From: Microvirga sp. 3-52
GTDB taxonomy: Bacteria; Pseudomonadota; Alphaproteobacteria; Rhizobiales; Beijerinckiaceae
DNA length: 64,000 nt
Reading direction: 5' to 3'
Assembly: GCF_018383585.1 (NCBI RefSeq)
Contig: NZ_JAHAMK010000006.1
Span: 91,390-155,389, forward strand
Position numbers and translations under genes: made by a program. The notes beneath the pieces are model-generated. The model did no database searches. It was not told the DNA's origin and was given only the letters and a program-made list of their open reading frames with translations. The stretch's first letter is position 1. Each line of letters opens with the position of its first letter. Below, piece by piece: positions 1 to 8,787 of the stretch.

Positions 1-151
1 TCTGAAATCCAAGATCCTGCCGCTGATCCCCGTCGGCCGTCTCGGAGAAGCCGAGGAGATCGCCCGCAGCGTGCTCTTCCTGACCGCCGATGAGGCCGGC
101 TTCGTCACCGGCTCGACCCTGTCCGTCAACGGCGGCCAGTACATGGCCTGA
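1..151 (+). CDS. Short-chain dehydrogenase/reductase, 3' end (acetoacetyl-CoA reductase-like)
   Basis: This is the last 49 codons of a gene that begins before the window, read from base 2 to the TGA at 149-151. The tail contains the segments [13 protein letters not shown], a Ser-Val-Leu-Phe-Leu stretch, and [16 protein letters not shown]. This is the usual C-terminus of FabG/PhaB-type reductases, where the VNGG loop closes the fold. The ending in GGQYM resembles PhaB acetoacetyl-CoA reductases more than generic FabG, but the cofactor site and the catalytic Ser-Tyr-Lys lie outside the window, so the substrate is open. Another SDR follows 86 bases downstream on the same strand. Confidence 0.8.
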   Translation, partial: LKSKILPLIPVGRLGEAEEIARSVLFLTADEAGFVTGSTLSVNGGQYMA

Positions 152-163
152 CGCGGAGTCATC

Positions 164-197
164 GTCCCGGACGCGGGTCTACGCTGCGCTCCGGGAC
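164..197. repeat. Intergenic inverted repeat
   Basis: GTCCCGGA (164-171) and TCCGGGAC (190-197) form a perfect 8-bp inverted repeat around an 18-base loop between two SDR genes. There is no T-run, so it is not a classical terminator. The GC-rich arms resemble the other palindromic intergenic elements in this window. Confidence 0.5.
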
Positions 198-237
198 CGA
201 AGCCCTGCATCCTGCCTGCGACACGGAGAACCTAGGC

Positions 238-984
238 ATGAACCGCATCGACATGGCGGGCAAAACCGTCGTGATTACCGGTGGAGCCCGTGGAATCGGC
301 TATGCGATCGGCGAGCGCCTCGTGCAATCGGGCGCGAGGGTTGCCATCTGGGACCTTCGCCTCGAAGAATCCGAAGCGAGCGCCGCTGCGCTCTCGAAGG
401 ATTGCATCGGGCTGAGCGTCGACGTATCGGACGACCTGTCGGTCGAACATGCCACCCAGCAGACCCGCGGCGCCTTCGGGCGCATCGACGGATTGGTGAA
501 CGGAGCCGGAATCACCGGCCCGGTCAAGCCACTGGCCGAGTACTCCGTCGACGAGTGGCGCAGTGTCGTCGAGGTCAACCTGACGGGCACCTTCAACTGC
601 TGCCGGTCCATCGTGCCGATCATGCAGGAGAACGACTACGGCCGCATCGTCAACATCTCGTCGGTCGCCGGCAAGGAGGGCAATCCGAATCTCGCCGCCT
701 ACAGCGCCGCGAAGGCCGGCATCATCGGGCTCACCAAGTCCTTAGGAAAAGAGCTGGCCAAGACCGGGATCGCGGTGAACTGCATCACGCCGACCACCGC
801 CAAGACGAAGATCCTCGATTCCCTCACGCCGGACTTCATCGAGTACATGCGGGTGCGCATCCCGAGAGACCGGTTCGCGGAACTGCACGAGATTGCCGCC
901 ATGGTGGTCTGGATGCTCTCCGAAGAGAACTCCTTCACAACGGCTGCCACGTTCGATCTCAGCGGCGGGCGTACGACGTATTGA
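238..984 (+). CDS. SDR family oxidoreductase
   Basis: A classical short-chain dehydrogenase of 248 residues, normal for the family. The Rossmann motif TGGARGIG lies at residues 14-21, NGAG at 88-91, and the catalytic Ser142, Tyr155 and Lys159 (YSAAK) are all present, with Asn114 completing the tetrad. An Asp at the end of the second beta strand (Asp39, in AIWDL) favours NAD over NADP; this is inference from family rules. The C-terminal loop reads DLSGGR in place of the usual VNGG. GGAGAA at 224-229 serves the ATG at 238. The substrate is unknown. The preceding SDR suggests the two may work on related hydroxy- or keto-acids. Confidence 0.88.
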   Translation: MNRIDMAGKTVVITGGARGIGYAIGERLVQSGARVAIWDLRLEESEASAAALSKDCIGLSVDVSDDLSVEHATQQTRGAFGRIDGLVNGAGITGPVKPLAEYSVDEWRSVVEVNLTGTFNCCRSIVPIMQENDYGRIVNISSVAGKEGNPNLAAYSAAKAGIIGLTKSLGKELAKTGIAVNCITPTTAKTKILDSLTPDFIEYMRVRIPRDRFAELHEIAAMVVWMLSEENSFTTAATFDLSGGRTTY

Positions 985-1032
985 GGCGTTTCACACCCTC
1001 ATTCTGACACTGGCTGGAGATTTACTCTCCGT

Positions 1033-1119
1033 CGTCACCGGCCTTGTGCCGGTGATCTCGACCCGAAAGGCTTGACGCTTCACAGCATCGGGATGGCCGG
1101 GACAGGCCCGGCCATGACG
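1033..1119. repeat. REP-like two-hairpin element, copy 1 (orientation A)
   Basis: The left hairpin is TCACCGGCCTTGTGCCGGTGA. The right hairpin, ATGGCCGGGACAGGCCCGGCCAT, ends in GACG. The inner spacer is nearly identical to that of the copy at 25475-25564. One of eight full copies in the window. Confidence 0.85.
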
Positions 1120-1238
1120 AGGGGAGTGTCGATTGCTGCCGGCTTTTCAGGATGAGCTCGGCGTGTTTTGCAGATGGCCCCGATTCATTAAGCTCCCGCT
1201 TCGCTTTCGCGGGCGGCTCGTGCTAGGTGGCGGCCACC

Positions 1239-2114
1239 ATGACGACTCGCACCGCCACCGCCATCGGCCTCATCGCCATCCTGCTCTGGTCCATGCTCGC
1301 CCTGTTGACGGCGGCCACGGGCACGATTCCTCCTTTCCAGCTCAATGCCATGACCTTCCTCGTCGGCGGGCTGGTCGGCGTGGCAAGCTGGATCGTCCGG
1401 CCGCAGGGCCTCAAAGCCCTGCGCCAGAAGCCAGTCGTCTGGGCTTTGGGGATCGGCGGCCTGTTCGGCTATCACGCCCTGTATTTCGCCGCCCTGCGCT
1501 GGGCGCCGCCGGCGGAATCCGGCCTGATCAACTATCTCTGGCCGCTCCTGATCGTGCTGTTCTCCTCGCTTCTCCCGGGCGAGCGTCTGCGGCGGGCGCA
1601 TATCGTGGGAGCACTGCTCGGTTTTGCCGGCGTGGTGGTGCTGATCGCCGGGCGCGGCGCCTTCGATGCACGCGCCGAATACATGCCAGGCTACCTCTGC
1701 GCCTTCGTGGCGGCCTTCGTCTGGGCCGGATACTCGGTTCTCTCCCGCCGCTTCGGCCAGGTACCGACCGACGCAGTGGCGGGCTTCTGCCTGGCGACGT
1801 CGTTCCTGAGCCTCATCTGCCACCTGGCCTTCGAGACCACTGTCTGGCCCGAGACGACGACGCAATGGCTCGCCCTTCTGGGGCTCGGCCTCGGCCCCGT
1901 GGGCGCGGCCTTCTATGTGTGGGACATCGGCATGAAGCGCGGCGACATCCGCTTTCTCGGCGTCGCATCCTACGCGACGCCGGTCCTGTCGACCCTGCTT
2001 CTGGTGGTTGCCGGCTATGCGGAGCCGACCTTGACCCTCGCCCTTGCCTGCGGCCTCATCGTAGCCGGCGCGCTGGTCGCCACCCTCATGGCGAAGAAGA
2101 CCGTCCCGGCATGA
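1239..2114 (+). CDS. DMT/EamA-family exporter, YddG-like
   Basis: An integral membrane protein of 291 residues with about ten hydrophobic segments and the two EamA repeats typical of drug/metabolite transporters. The opening (TATAIGLIAILLWSMLALLT) and the pattern PPFQLNAMTF resemble YddG, the aromatic amino acid exporter. The substrate assignment is inferred from resemblance only. The start is ATG 1239, because AGGTGG at 1225-1230 is well placed; a GTG at 1227 overlaps that ribosome site. Its last 29 bases overlap the end of the convergent GNAT gene, so the two transcripts are antisense at their 3' ends. Confidence 0.85.
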   Translation: MTTRTATAIGLIAILLWSMLALLTAATGTIPPFQLNAMTFLVGGLVGVASWIVRPQGLKALRQKPVVWALGIGGLFGYHALYFAALRWAPPAESGLINYLWPLLIVLFSSLLPGERLRRAHIVGALLGFAGVVVLIAGRGAFDARAEYMPGYLCAFVAAFVWAGYSVLSRRFGQVPTDAVAGFCLATSFLSLICHLAFETTVWPETTTQWLALLGLGLGPVGAAFYVWDIGMKRGDIRFLGVASYATPVLSTLLLVVAGYAEPTLTLALACGLIVAGALVATLMAKKTVPA

Positions 2115-2850
2115 CCCGGTGGGTATAGCGGTAGGCGGTCTCGAATCCGAGCGCACCATAGAGCGAGCGGGCGATCTCGTTCTCCTCGCGCACCTGCAGG
2201 TAGGCGGTGTGCGCCCCATGTCCGCAGCCCCAGGCCATGAGGCTCGCGACCACGCGCCGGCCCAGGCCGATGCCGCGCAGGTCTGGTGCGACCACGATGT
2301 CATAAAGACCGACATAGCCGCGCTCCACCACGCCAAGCCCCCAGGCCACCGGCCGGTCGTCAAGGCTGAGCGTCGCGAATGCCGCTTTCTGGCGGATGCG
2401 GGAGACGATCTTCATCAGCGTCTCGTCATCCGCCTTGTCGCCGCCATAGGATTCCGCCGCTGCCCGCACCCAACGCTTTGAGACCTGCGGATCAAGATTG
2501 ACTTCAGGGTCGATCTCGCAATCGCCGTTCGTGATGGGAGCGGTGAGGACGTGCGTCGGCTCGATCTCCTTGAAGCCGCGCTGCTTCAGCAGTTCATCGG
2601 CCTCGCGTGCCTCCACGCCGTTGAGACGGAAGGTGGGGCGCACATTGGCCTCCACGAAGCGCACGACCATGTAATCGAGCAGTTCGTCGTCGAGCCCGAT
2701 CTCAGGCCGGAACGGCGTCGCGGAATTTGCGCGCTTCGAGTAGCCGTTCGCGAGGCGGAGCACCCAGCCGTCATAGAGCTGATAATCGAACGAGGGCCAG
2801 GCGTTCAGGAGGCGGCTCTCGAGCCCGATGATGAGGCTGTGGTCGTTCAT
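2086..2850 (-). CDS. GNAT-family N-acetyltransferase
   Basis: A protein of 254 residues whose C-terminal half has the GNAT fold. VAPDLRGIGLGRRVVASLM is motif A, with the R-G-x-G-x-G acetyl-CoA pyrophosphate loop (about residues 188-206). It is followed by the motif B-like SLYGALGFE. The N-terminal half (FDYQLYDGWVLRLANGYSKR) matches the two-part GNAT proteins in which the first domain is a degenerate copy. The acetyl acceptor cannot be deduced. It overlaps the exporter gene tail to tail by 29 bases and lies 33 bases downstream of gloB on the same strand, so the two may share a transcript. Confidence 0.85.
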   Translation of the reverse strand: MNDHSLIIGLESRLLNAWPSFDYQLYDGWVLRLANGYSKRANSATPFRPEIGLDDELLDYMVVRFVEANVRPTFRLNGVEAREADELLKQRGFKEIEPTHVLTAPITNGDCEIDPEVNLDPQVSKRWVRAAAESYGGDKADDETLMKIVSRIRQKAAFATLSLDDRPVAWGLGVVERGYVGLYDIVVAPDLRGIGLGRRVVASLMAWGCGHGAHTAYLQVREENEIARSLYGALGFETAYRYTHRVMPGRSSSP

Positions 2851-2883
2851 GAGGCAGTCAGCTCCCGCAAGGTCACGCCATCA

Positions 2884-3651
2884 TCAGAACCTGTTCTTCC
2901 ATTCGCGCAAGGCCTGAAACACCTCCACGGACGCCGCTCCCTCCTTATGAACGGATTTCGCAAGCGCAGGCTCCCCGGCCCGCAGGAAGGGATTGGTCGC
3001 CTTCTCCTGACCGATGGTGGTCGGCACGAGGAAGCGGCCCTCCGTCTTGGCCCTTTCGGCTTCGGCCGCCCGCGCCTTCAGCACCTCGTTGTCGGGATCG
3101 GCAGCGAGCGCGAAGCGCGCATTCGCGAGCGTGTAATCGTGCCCACAATAGACCCGGGCCTCGTCCGGCAGGGCAGCGAGACGCTGGAGGGAGGACCAGA
3201 ACTCGGCGTAGGTTCCTTCGAGCATCCGCCCGCAGCCGAGGGTGAAGAGGGTGTCGCCGGCAAACAGCGCCCGGTCTGCCGCGAACCAGTAGGACACATG
3301 ATCCAGGCAATGCCCCGGCGTTTCCCACACATGGGCCTGGAGACCGCCGACGTGCACCGTATCGCCCTCGCGCACATAGGCATCCGCATGCGGCACGGCC
3401 TCCCGCGCCTTGACGGGCGCCACCACCCGGCAGCCGGTGCGGCGCTTGAGGGGTTCGATCGCCTGCACATGATCGGAATGGCGGTGGGTGACGAGGATGT
3501 CGGTGAGCTGCCAGCCGGTCGTGGCGAGGGCTGCCATGATCGGTCCCTCCTCCGGCGCATCGATGGCCGCGCAGGCTCCCGTATTGGGATCGTGGACCAG
3601 AACACCGATATTGTCCTGAAGGCAGAGAAAGGCGTGGATCTGGGCGGACAT
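2884..3651 (-). CDS. gloB: Hydroxyacylglutathione hydrolase (glyoxalase II)
   Basis: A metallo-beta-lactamase-fold thioesterase that hydrolyses S-D-lactoylglutathione to glutathione and D-lactate, the second step of methylglyoxal detoxification. At 255 residues it has the normal length. The binuclear metal site is visible: THRHSDH (His56, His58, Asp60, His61), GHCLDH (His114), FAGDTLF (Asp133) and CGHDYT (His171). THRHSDH has Arg where THHHxDH is usual; that position is not a ligand. The C-terminal FLVPTTIGQEKATNPFLR is the glutathione-binding domain signature. ATG 3651 follows an AAGGTG ribosome site; the open frame runs 35 codons further upstream without support. It is divergent from a methyltransferase, a common alphaproteobacterial arrangement. 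Confidence 0.95.
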   Translation of the reverse strand: MSAQIHAFLCLQDNIGVLVHDPNTGACAAIDAPEEGPIMAALATTGWQLTDILVTHRHSDHVQAIEPLKRRTGCRVVAPVKAREAVPHADAYVREGDTVHVGGLQAHVWETPGHCLDHVSYWFAADRALFAGDTLFTLGCGRMLEGTYAEFWSSLQRLAALPDEARVYCGHDYTLANARFALAADPDNEVLKARAAEAERAKTEGRFLVPTTIGQEKATNPFLRAGEPALAKSVHKEGAASVEVFQALREWKNRF

Positions 3652-3768
3652 CGGGGCACCTTGTCTTGATGTGCTCTGAGCTATCATGGAACAGTCTGCG
3701 CGTGAAACCAGACCCGGATCCCTGCAATGCGCTTGCGGGACCGGATCGAGAGGCATCCTGTTGAGGCC

Positions 3769-4563
3769 ATGAGCATCGACATCACCGATCTGCGCGGCTT
3801 CTACGCCAGCCCGTTGGGGGCTGTGACGCGCCGCTTCGTCGGACGCGCCATCAGCCGGTTCTGGGGGCCGCTCACGGGCCTGCGCGTGCTTGGTCTCGGC
3901 TATGCGCCGCCCTATCTCTCGGCGGTCAAGGATGAAAGCGAGCGGACCCTAGCCTTCATGCCGGCGAACCAGGGCGTGGTGAACTGGCCCCGCTCCGGCG
4001 CCTCGGCCTCGGCGCTCGTCGACCCGCTGATGATGCCCCTGCCCGATGCCTCCATCGACCGGGTCCTCGTGGTCCATGCCCTGGAAACCGTGGAGAGCCC
4101 GAGCGAGCTCCTGCACGAGATCTGGCGCATTCTCACCCCCGGCGGGCGGATCATCCTGGTGGCCCCGAACCGGCGCGGCCTGTGGGCGCGCATGGATACG
4201 ACGCCCTTCGGCTATGGGCAGCCCTACAGCCGCTCCCAGCTCAAAAGCCTCATGCGCCAGACCTGGTTCTCACCGGAAGGCTGGGCGGAAACCCTTTACG
4301 TGCCTCCCCTGCGCAACCGCCTCCTGCTTCAGAGCGCCCAGGCCTGGGAGCAGGTCGGCGCCGGGTTTTCGCTGCCGTTCGCGGGCCTCCACATCGTGGA
4401 GGCGACGAAGCAACTCTACCGGCCGGGAGCCGTGCATGCGGTGCGGCGCTCAAGGCGCCTGTCCCCGGTTTTCGTTCCGGCTCCGGCGGCTCCCGCTTCG
4501 CGGATGACTTCATCCTCCTTGATTCCGCCGGGTTTTACGGGAGTAAGGCAGGGCTCAACTTGA
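3769..4563 (+). CDS. Class I SAM-dependent methyltransferase-like protein
   Basis: A protein of 264 residues with a methyltransferase core: a weak motif I (LRVLGLGYAPPY), then DRVLVVHALETVESP and a post-motif loop LTPGGRIILVAPNRRGLWAR. The motif I glycine loop is degenerate, so SAM binding is not assured. The gene sits divergently beside gloB with 117 bases between the starts, which must hold both promoters. ATG 3769 is preferred because TTGAGG lies just upstream and homologues begin near MSIDITDLRGFY. The substrate is unknown. Its repeated pairing with gloB in this order suggests, without proof, a link to aldehyde or thiol stress. Confidence 0.78.
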   Translation: MSIDITDLRGFYASPLGAVTRRFVGRAISRFWGPLTGLRVLGLGYAPPYLSAVKDESERTLAFMPANQGVVNWPRSGASASALVDPLMMPLPDASIDRVLVVHALETVESPSELLHEIWRILTPGGRIILVAPNRRGLWARMDTTPFGYGQPYSRSQLKSLMRQTWFSPEGWAETLYVPPLRNRLLLQSAQAWEQVGAGFSLPFAGLHIVEATKQLYRPGAVHAVRRSRRLSPVFVPAPAAPASRMTSSSLIPPGFTGVRQGST

Positions 4564-4646
4564 CTTGAGTCCTCCAAAACGCCAGTGTCCGCCCCGCTTC
4601 GGCAGGGCTATCCGGTCACGCCGGCCTTCATATTTCACAGAGTCTG

Positions 4647-5600
4647 ATGCGCAGTTATCTCGATTTCGAAAAGCCCGTCGCCGAACTGGAAGCCAAGGTC
4701 GAGGAGCTTCGGGCGCTCGGTGAGAACCGGGACGCCGTCTCCATCACCGACGACATCTCCCGCCTGGAGGTCAAGGCCGCGGACGCCCTCAAGGAACTCT
4801 ATGCCAAGCTCACGCCCTGGCAGAAGACCCTGGTCGCGCGCCATCCCCAGCGGCCGCATTTCGTCGATTACTGCGCCGGGCTCATCACCGAGTTCACTCC
4901 GCTGGCCGGCGACCGCAAGTTCGCCGAGGACGAGGCCATCGTTGGCGGCTTCGGACGCTTCCGCGGCCAGCCCGTCTGCGTGATGGGCCAGGAGAAGGGC
5001 CACAACACCGAGACCCGCATCCGACACAATTTCGGCATGGCCCGCCCCGAGGGCTACCGCAAGGCCGTGCGCCTCATGGAGATGGCAGACCGTTTCGGCT
5101 TGCCGGTGATCTCCTTCGTGGATACCGCTGGCGCCTATCCGGGCATCGAGGCGGAGGAGCGCGGACAGGCCGAGGCCATCGCCCGCTCAACCGAGATGCA
5201 ATTGTCCCTGGGCGTGCCCAATGTCTCCGTCGTGATCGGCGAAGGCGGCTCGGGTGGTGCCATCGCCATCGCCACCGCCAACAAGGTGCTGATGCTGGAG
5301 CATGCCATCTACAGCGTGATCTCCCCGGAAGGCGCGGCATCGATCCTCTGGCGCGATGCCGCCCGCGCACAGGATGCGGCCACCAACATGAAGATCACGG
5401 CCCAGGACCTCCTGCGGCTCGGGATCATCGATGGAATCGTCACGGAGCCCGTGGGCGGCGCCCACCGGGAGCCTCAGTCGGCCATTGAGGCCACCGGCAA
5501 TGCCATCGAGGAAGCCTTGCACGATCTCGGCAACATGGGCCCGGCCGAGATCCGCGATCACCGTGCCGACAAGTTCCTCAATATCGGCCGCAAGCTCTAG
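4647..5600 (+). CDS. accA: Acetyl-CoA carboxylase carboxyltransferase, alpha subunit
   Basis: AccA pairs with AccD to transfer CO2 from carboxybiotin to acetyl-CoA, giving malonyl-CoA, the first committed step of fatty acid synthesis in the cytoplasm. The 317 residues match the family length. Recognisable segments are the N-terminal [16 protein letters not shown] helix, [19 protein letters not shown], the crotonase-like oxyanion segment [20 protein letters not shown], and [20 protein letters not shown] followed by [14 protein letters not shown]. The ribosome site before ATG 4647 is weak. No accD or other fat gene is adjacent. The 262 bases downstream contain no gene. Confidence 0.97.
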   Translation: MRSYLDFEKPVAELEAKVEELRALGENRDAVSITDDISRLEVKAADALKELYAKLTPWQKTLVARHPQRPHFVDYCAGLITEFTPLAGDRKFAEDEAIVGGFGRFRGQPVCVMGQEKGHNTETRIRHNFGMARPEGYRKAVRLMEMADRFGLPVISFVDTAGAYPGIEAEERGQAEAIARSTEMQLSLGVPNVSVVIGEGGSGGAIAIATANKVLMLEHAIYSVISPEGAASILWRDAARAQDAATNMKITAQDLLRLGIIDGIVTEPVGGAHREPQSAIEATGNAIEEALHDLGNMGPAEIRDHRADKFLNIGRKL

Positions 5601-5862
5601 GATTCGCCCTGCCGATTTCGCGGCTCGCCCGGCTCGGGCGGGTTCCTCCTGTCGCACGGGACCCGCTTTTACCTCGGAAGAGATACGTTTTCCTCCGATG
5701 AGCGCCGCCAAAGCCCTTCGCAGGCGGATTTTTTACCTTCCCTTAATCATAACTTCATCACGGCTGCGCTTGCAGTAATGACCAGTTAAGGCTAACGATT
5801 TAGGGGTTAAAGGGGAACTGCTCGGCACAAAGTTGGGCAGATCAAGAATTGCGGGGTCCCCC

Positions 5863-7149
5863 ATGATGAAGCGTTTCGCATTGGCCGCGAGCCTGGTGCT
5901 CGCGCTCGCAGCCTGCCAGGACGACAACCTCTCGAGAGGCTCCACACGCCACCTGACGCCGATCCCGTCGGCCACCATGGCGTTGATGTCGACCAAGGGC
6001 ATGTCTAAGGATGACCCGATCCTGGTCCGAGCCTACAAGAAGGAATCGGAGCTGGAGGTCTGGAAGCGCGGCTCCAATGGCAAGTACGCGCTCCTCAAGA
6101 CCTATCCGATCTGCCGCTGGTCGGGCCAGCTCGGCCCCAAGACCCGGGAAGGCGACCGCCAGGTGCCGGAAGGCTTCTACACGGTCACCCCGGCGCAGAT
6201 GAACCCGAACTCGGCCTATTACCTGTCGTTCGATACCGGCTATCCGAACGCCCTGGATCGGTCCTTCGGCCGCAACGGCGGCGACATCATGGTTCATGGT
6301 GCGTGCTCCTCGCGCGGCTGCTTCGCCATGACGGACCAGAACATCGCCGAGATCTACGCCATCGCTCGCGAGGCCCTGAGCGCCGGTCAGCGCGGCTTCC
6401 AGTTCCAGTCCTATCCGTTCCGGATGACGGCCGAGAACCTGGCCAAGCACCGTCTTGACCAGAACATCGGCTTCTGGAAGAACCTGAAGGAAGGCTCCGA
6501 CACCTTCGAGGTCACGAAGGACGAGTTGCGCGTGGCGGTTGCCGACAGGCGCTACGTCTTCAATGCCGACGAGAGCGTCGCCTCCGCCGTGGCGCAGAAG
6601 CAGCGGCAGGACGAGCAGGAGGTGGCCGATCTGGTCGCCAAGGGCGAAAAGCCGATCAAGCTCGTCTACAACGATGGCGACACGCACGAGTCCTTCCGCA
6701 CGGCATTGGCCAACGTGACGGGCGTGACTGATAGCAAGCTCGGTTTCGTGAGCCGCACCGAGGGCATCTCCTCGGGCCCGCAGCAGATCGCGCTCGACGA
6801 CAGCGGCCGCGAGAAGATCGAGACGCCGTCGACCGCGCTCGCCTTCGCTTCGATGAAGGAGGCTCCCGCCTCGCAGCCTGAGGCCCGACAGGCCGAGAGC
6901 CGTGCGGCGGTTACGCAGCAGACCGCCCCGGTGGCCGCTGCCGCGACAGGGTCCTCATCGCAGGAGACGCCGTTCTACAAGAAGATGTTCACCGGCGTGA
7001 CGGATCTGTTCAGCACCTCAGCTTCACAGCCTGTGGCCGAGACGGTCCAGATCGCCCCGGCTCCCGCCAAAGCGGCGCCGACCGCGAAGGCCGTACCCCA
7101 GAAGCGTGCTCAGGCTCCTGCGAAGGTGAGTGTGGCGGCTGCCAACTGA
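5863..7149 (+). CDS. YafK-type murein L,D-transpeptidase-like lipoprotein
   Basis: A protein of 428 residues. The start MMKRFALAAS runs into the lipobox LALAAC (Cys18), predicting a lipid-anchored envelope protein. The YkuD-type catalytic motif is HGACSSRGC at residues 145-153, giving His145 and Cys153, within about residues 50-170. YafK/DpaA-family enzymes act at the meso-DAP position of peptidoglycan, for example releasing Braun-type lipoprotein; whether this one makes or breaks bonds is not decided by sequence. Residues from about 325 on are Ala, Pro and Gln rich and look disordered, perhaps a wall-spanning tail. A strong terminator follows at 7176-7204. Confidence 0.88.
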   Translation: MMKRFALAASLVLALAACQDDNLSRGSTRHLTPIPSATMALMSTKGMSKDDPILVRAYKKESELEVWKRGSNGKYALLKTYPICRWSGQLGPKTREGDRQVPEGFYTVTPAQMNPNSAYYLSFDTGYPNALDRSFGRNGGDIMVHGACSSRGCFAMTDQNIAEIYAIAREALSAGQRGFQFQSYPFRMTAENLAKHRLDQNIGFWKNLKEGSDTFEVTKDELRVAVADRRYVFNADESVASAVAQKQRQDEQEVADLVAKGEKPIKLVYNDGDTHESFRTALANVTGVTDSKLGFVSRTEGISSGPQQIALDDSGREKIETPSTALAFASMKEAPASQPEARQAESRAAVTQQTAPVAAAATGSSSQETPFYKKMFTGVTDLFSTSASQPVAETVQIAPAPAKAAPTAKAVPQKRAQAPAKVSVAAAN

Positions 7150-7175
7150 ACGACCGCTCATGCAGATTGAAACAG

Positions 7176-7204
7176 AAGCCCGCCTCACCGGCGGGCTTTT
7201 CGTT
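7176..7204 (+). terminator. Rho-independent terminator of the YafK-like gene
   Basis: AAGCCCGCC (7176-7184) pairs perfectly with GGCGGGCTT (7190-7198) around a TCACC loop, then TTTT and CGTT. It lies 27 bases after the stop. Confidence 0.92.
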
Positions 7205-7480
7205 CATGCTGTCGCGTTTTCATGGCGCGATGCGGATGGTTCGAACCGACGGTCGGCAACTTGTCAGCACACTGACCCATCTTGAGGAACCGGAGATCCG
7301 CGTCAGTGAAAGGTATCCGGTTTTCCGCTCCGAACCATATACGAGCCAAGACAGGCAGCATCGGATGGTGCAGAAGCGCGGCATATCGGTTTAAAATAAC
7401 GGGCCTTATCCTCGGTTGATGCCTCAGATGCGACAGTTGCAGGCCCGATCCGGCCGACACGACACCCCAGGGAGGCATCC
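7205..7480. other. Intergenic region, no gene seen
   Basis: Together with the terminator this makes a 331-base gap. The only open frames are short, lack ribosome sites and have no recognisable product. It probably holds the promoter of the exported protein that starts at 7481. Confidence 0.6.
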
Positions 7481-8002
7481 GTGAACCGCCTTTCGCACTG
7501 GCTGACCTACGGGGTCATTCTCCTGCTCTATGGCGTGACTGGGAGCGCAGGCGCTGCGCCGGCTGTCTTCGACCTCTACGCCGGCTCCTTCTCCGGATCC
7601 GGAACCATCGTGGAGGGGCCGGATGCCGATTCCCACCAAGTTCGCTGTCGCTTCACCATCCTGCAGCAGGGAGCTGCCGGCCTGTCTCTCCAGGGCACAT
7701 GCTGGGCTTATCTGATCGTCGCGAGATCGGTCAGCGCTCGTTTGTCCTGGGACCCCCGTTCGGGCCAGGTCACCGGCACGTATACGGGCTCGCGGGTCGG
7801 GATGGCTCAACTCACCGGCCGTCAAGTCGGGACCGACTTCGACCTGGCGATCGAATGGCCGAAGCCCCTTTATGGCGATACGACGGCCCGGATGAGAGTC
7901 ACGAGCCTCGATCCGAATCGCTTTCGAATCGTCGTCACGGATCGCATCGGCCTGAATGGTCCTGTTCGAGCGACAACCGATCTGACCCTGCTGCGGCAGT
8001 GA
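7481..8002 (+). CDS. Small exported protein, function unknown
   Basis: A protein of 173 residues with a clear signal peptide (WLTYGVILLLYGVTGSAGA, likely cleavage near AGA-APA). The mature part is rich in beta strand-like alternation (FDLYAGSFSGSGTIVEG, SGQVTGTYTGSRVG) and ends in LRQ. Two cysteines, in RCRF and GTCW, could form a disulphide in the periplasm. I do not recognise a family. The start is GTG 7481 because AGGGAGG lies about six bases upstream. It stands alone, bounded by terminators on both sides (7176-7204 and 8013-8042), so it is probably a single-gene transcript. Confidence 0.75.
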   Translation: MNRLSHWLTYGVILLLYGVTGSAGAAPAVFDLYAGSFSGSGTIVEGPDADSHQVRCRFTILQQGAAGLSLQGTCWAYLIVARSVSARLSWDPRSGQVTGTYTGSRVGMAQLTGRQVGTDFDLAIEWPKPLYGDTTARMRVTSLDPNRFRIVVTDRIGLNGPVRATTDLTLLRQ

Positions 8003-8012
8003 CGGACAGCGA

Positions 8013-8042
8013 AAAGCCCGGCTCAGCGGCCGGGCTTTCGTT
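8013..8042 (+). terminator. Rho-independent terminator
   Basis: AAAGCCCGGC (8013-8022) pairs perfectly with GCCGGGCTTT (8029-8038), followed by CGTTTCGTTT. It ends the exported-protein transcript before the oppositely oriented cheZ. Confidence 0.9.
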
Positions 8043-8074
8043 TCGTTTGTAGCGCAGGTCTCGCGCCGGTCCGA

Positions 8075-8782
8075 TCAGTCGAACAAGGCGTCGATGGCAT
8101 CCTGGGAGGTGCGTGTCGGATCGCCGTCCAGAGCCGGCCCGTTCAGCAGGGCCTCATCCCCTTCTCTCTCCGGCACCTTGAAGGATTCCACGTCGTTGAA
8201 GCTCTCCAGGCCACCCCAGATATGCGCCATTTGGGTCACGCGCTCCTCGATGAACTTCATCGAGCTGACGACCTTGCTGATGCGCTGGCCAGTAATGTCC
8301 TGGAAGTTGCATGCCTCGAAGATCGTGATCACCCGGTCGGAGATCCGCTGAGTCATCGCGGCGTCTTCTCCGGACAGGCGTGCGGAAAGCGCTCCGGTGA
8401 TCTCGTCGATCTCCTCGGCCGCCGCCAGGATGCTGTTGGTGGCCGCTTCCGTGCCGGACACCACGGCTCCAAGCTCATCGGTGACGCTGGTCACCTGCCC
8501 CCCCGGGGTGTGGGAGTGCAGGGTTGCGATCTCCCGCTTCGTGCGCTGGATCGATTCCGTGATGGCGTCGAGTTCGTCCTTGAGCCTGAGCGCTTCGCGC
8601 AGATCGGTCCGGATCTGGTCCAGGAGAGCCTTCGAAGCCCCGCTGTTCGGCTCCAGCGCCGCATGAATAGCCGCCATGCCCCGCATGAGCTCGGCATGCC
8701 TTCGGGCAGCGATGCTCTCGCGGGACTGAGCCAGGAGGTCCAGGCTCAATGGGTCAAAAGAGACAGGTGGCGGAAGACGCAT
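8075..8782 (-). CDS. cheZ: Chemotaxis protein phosphatase CheZ
   Basis: CheZ speeds dephosphorylation of CheY-P. This 235-residue protein has the long helical-hairpin composition of the family and the catalytic segment EACNFQDITGQRISK, with Asp162 and Gln166 in the places of the metal-orienting Asp and the catalytic Gln. It ends SQDAIDALFD, matching the short amphipathic C-terminal CheY-binding tail known for CheZ, which sits after a flexible acidic linker. The start lies five bases after the cheY stop, so the pair is one operon and probably translationally linked. No receptor, cheA or flagellar gene occurs in the window. Confidence 0.92.
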   Translation of the reverse strand: MRLPPPVSFDPLSLDLLAQSRESIAARRHAELMRGMAAIHAALEPNSGASKALLDQIRTDLREALRLKDELDAITESIQRTKREIATLHSHTPGGQVTSVTDELGAVVSGTEAATNSILAAAEEIDEITGALSARLSGEDAAMTQRISDRVITIFEACNFQDITGQRISKVVSSMKFIEERVTQMAHIWGGLESFNDVESFKVPEREGDEALLNGPALDGDPTRTSQDAIDALFD

Positions 8783-8787
8783 TGCGA

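Noticed and set aside
90-1007. A 305-codon frame overlapping the second SDR gene
   Set aside because: Arg-rich alternate-frame translation of two clear SDR genes.
1188-2363. A 391-codon open frame on the minus strand
   Set aside because: Antisense to the YddG-like exporter and overlapping the GNAT gene in another frame; composition is that of a shadow.
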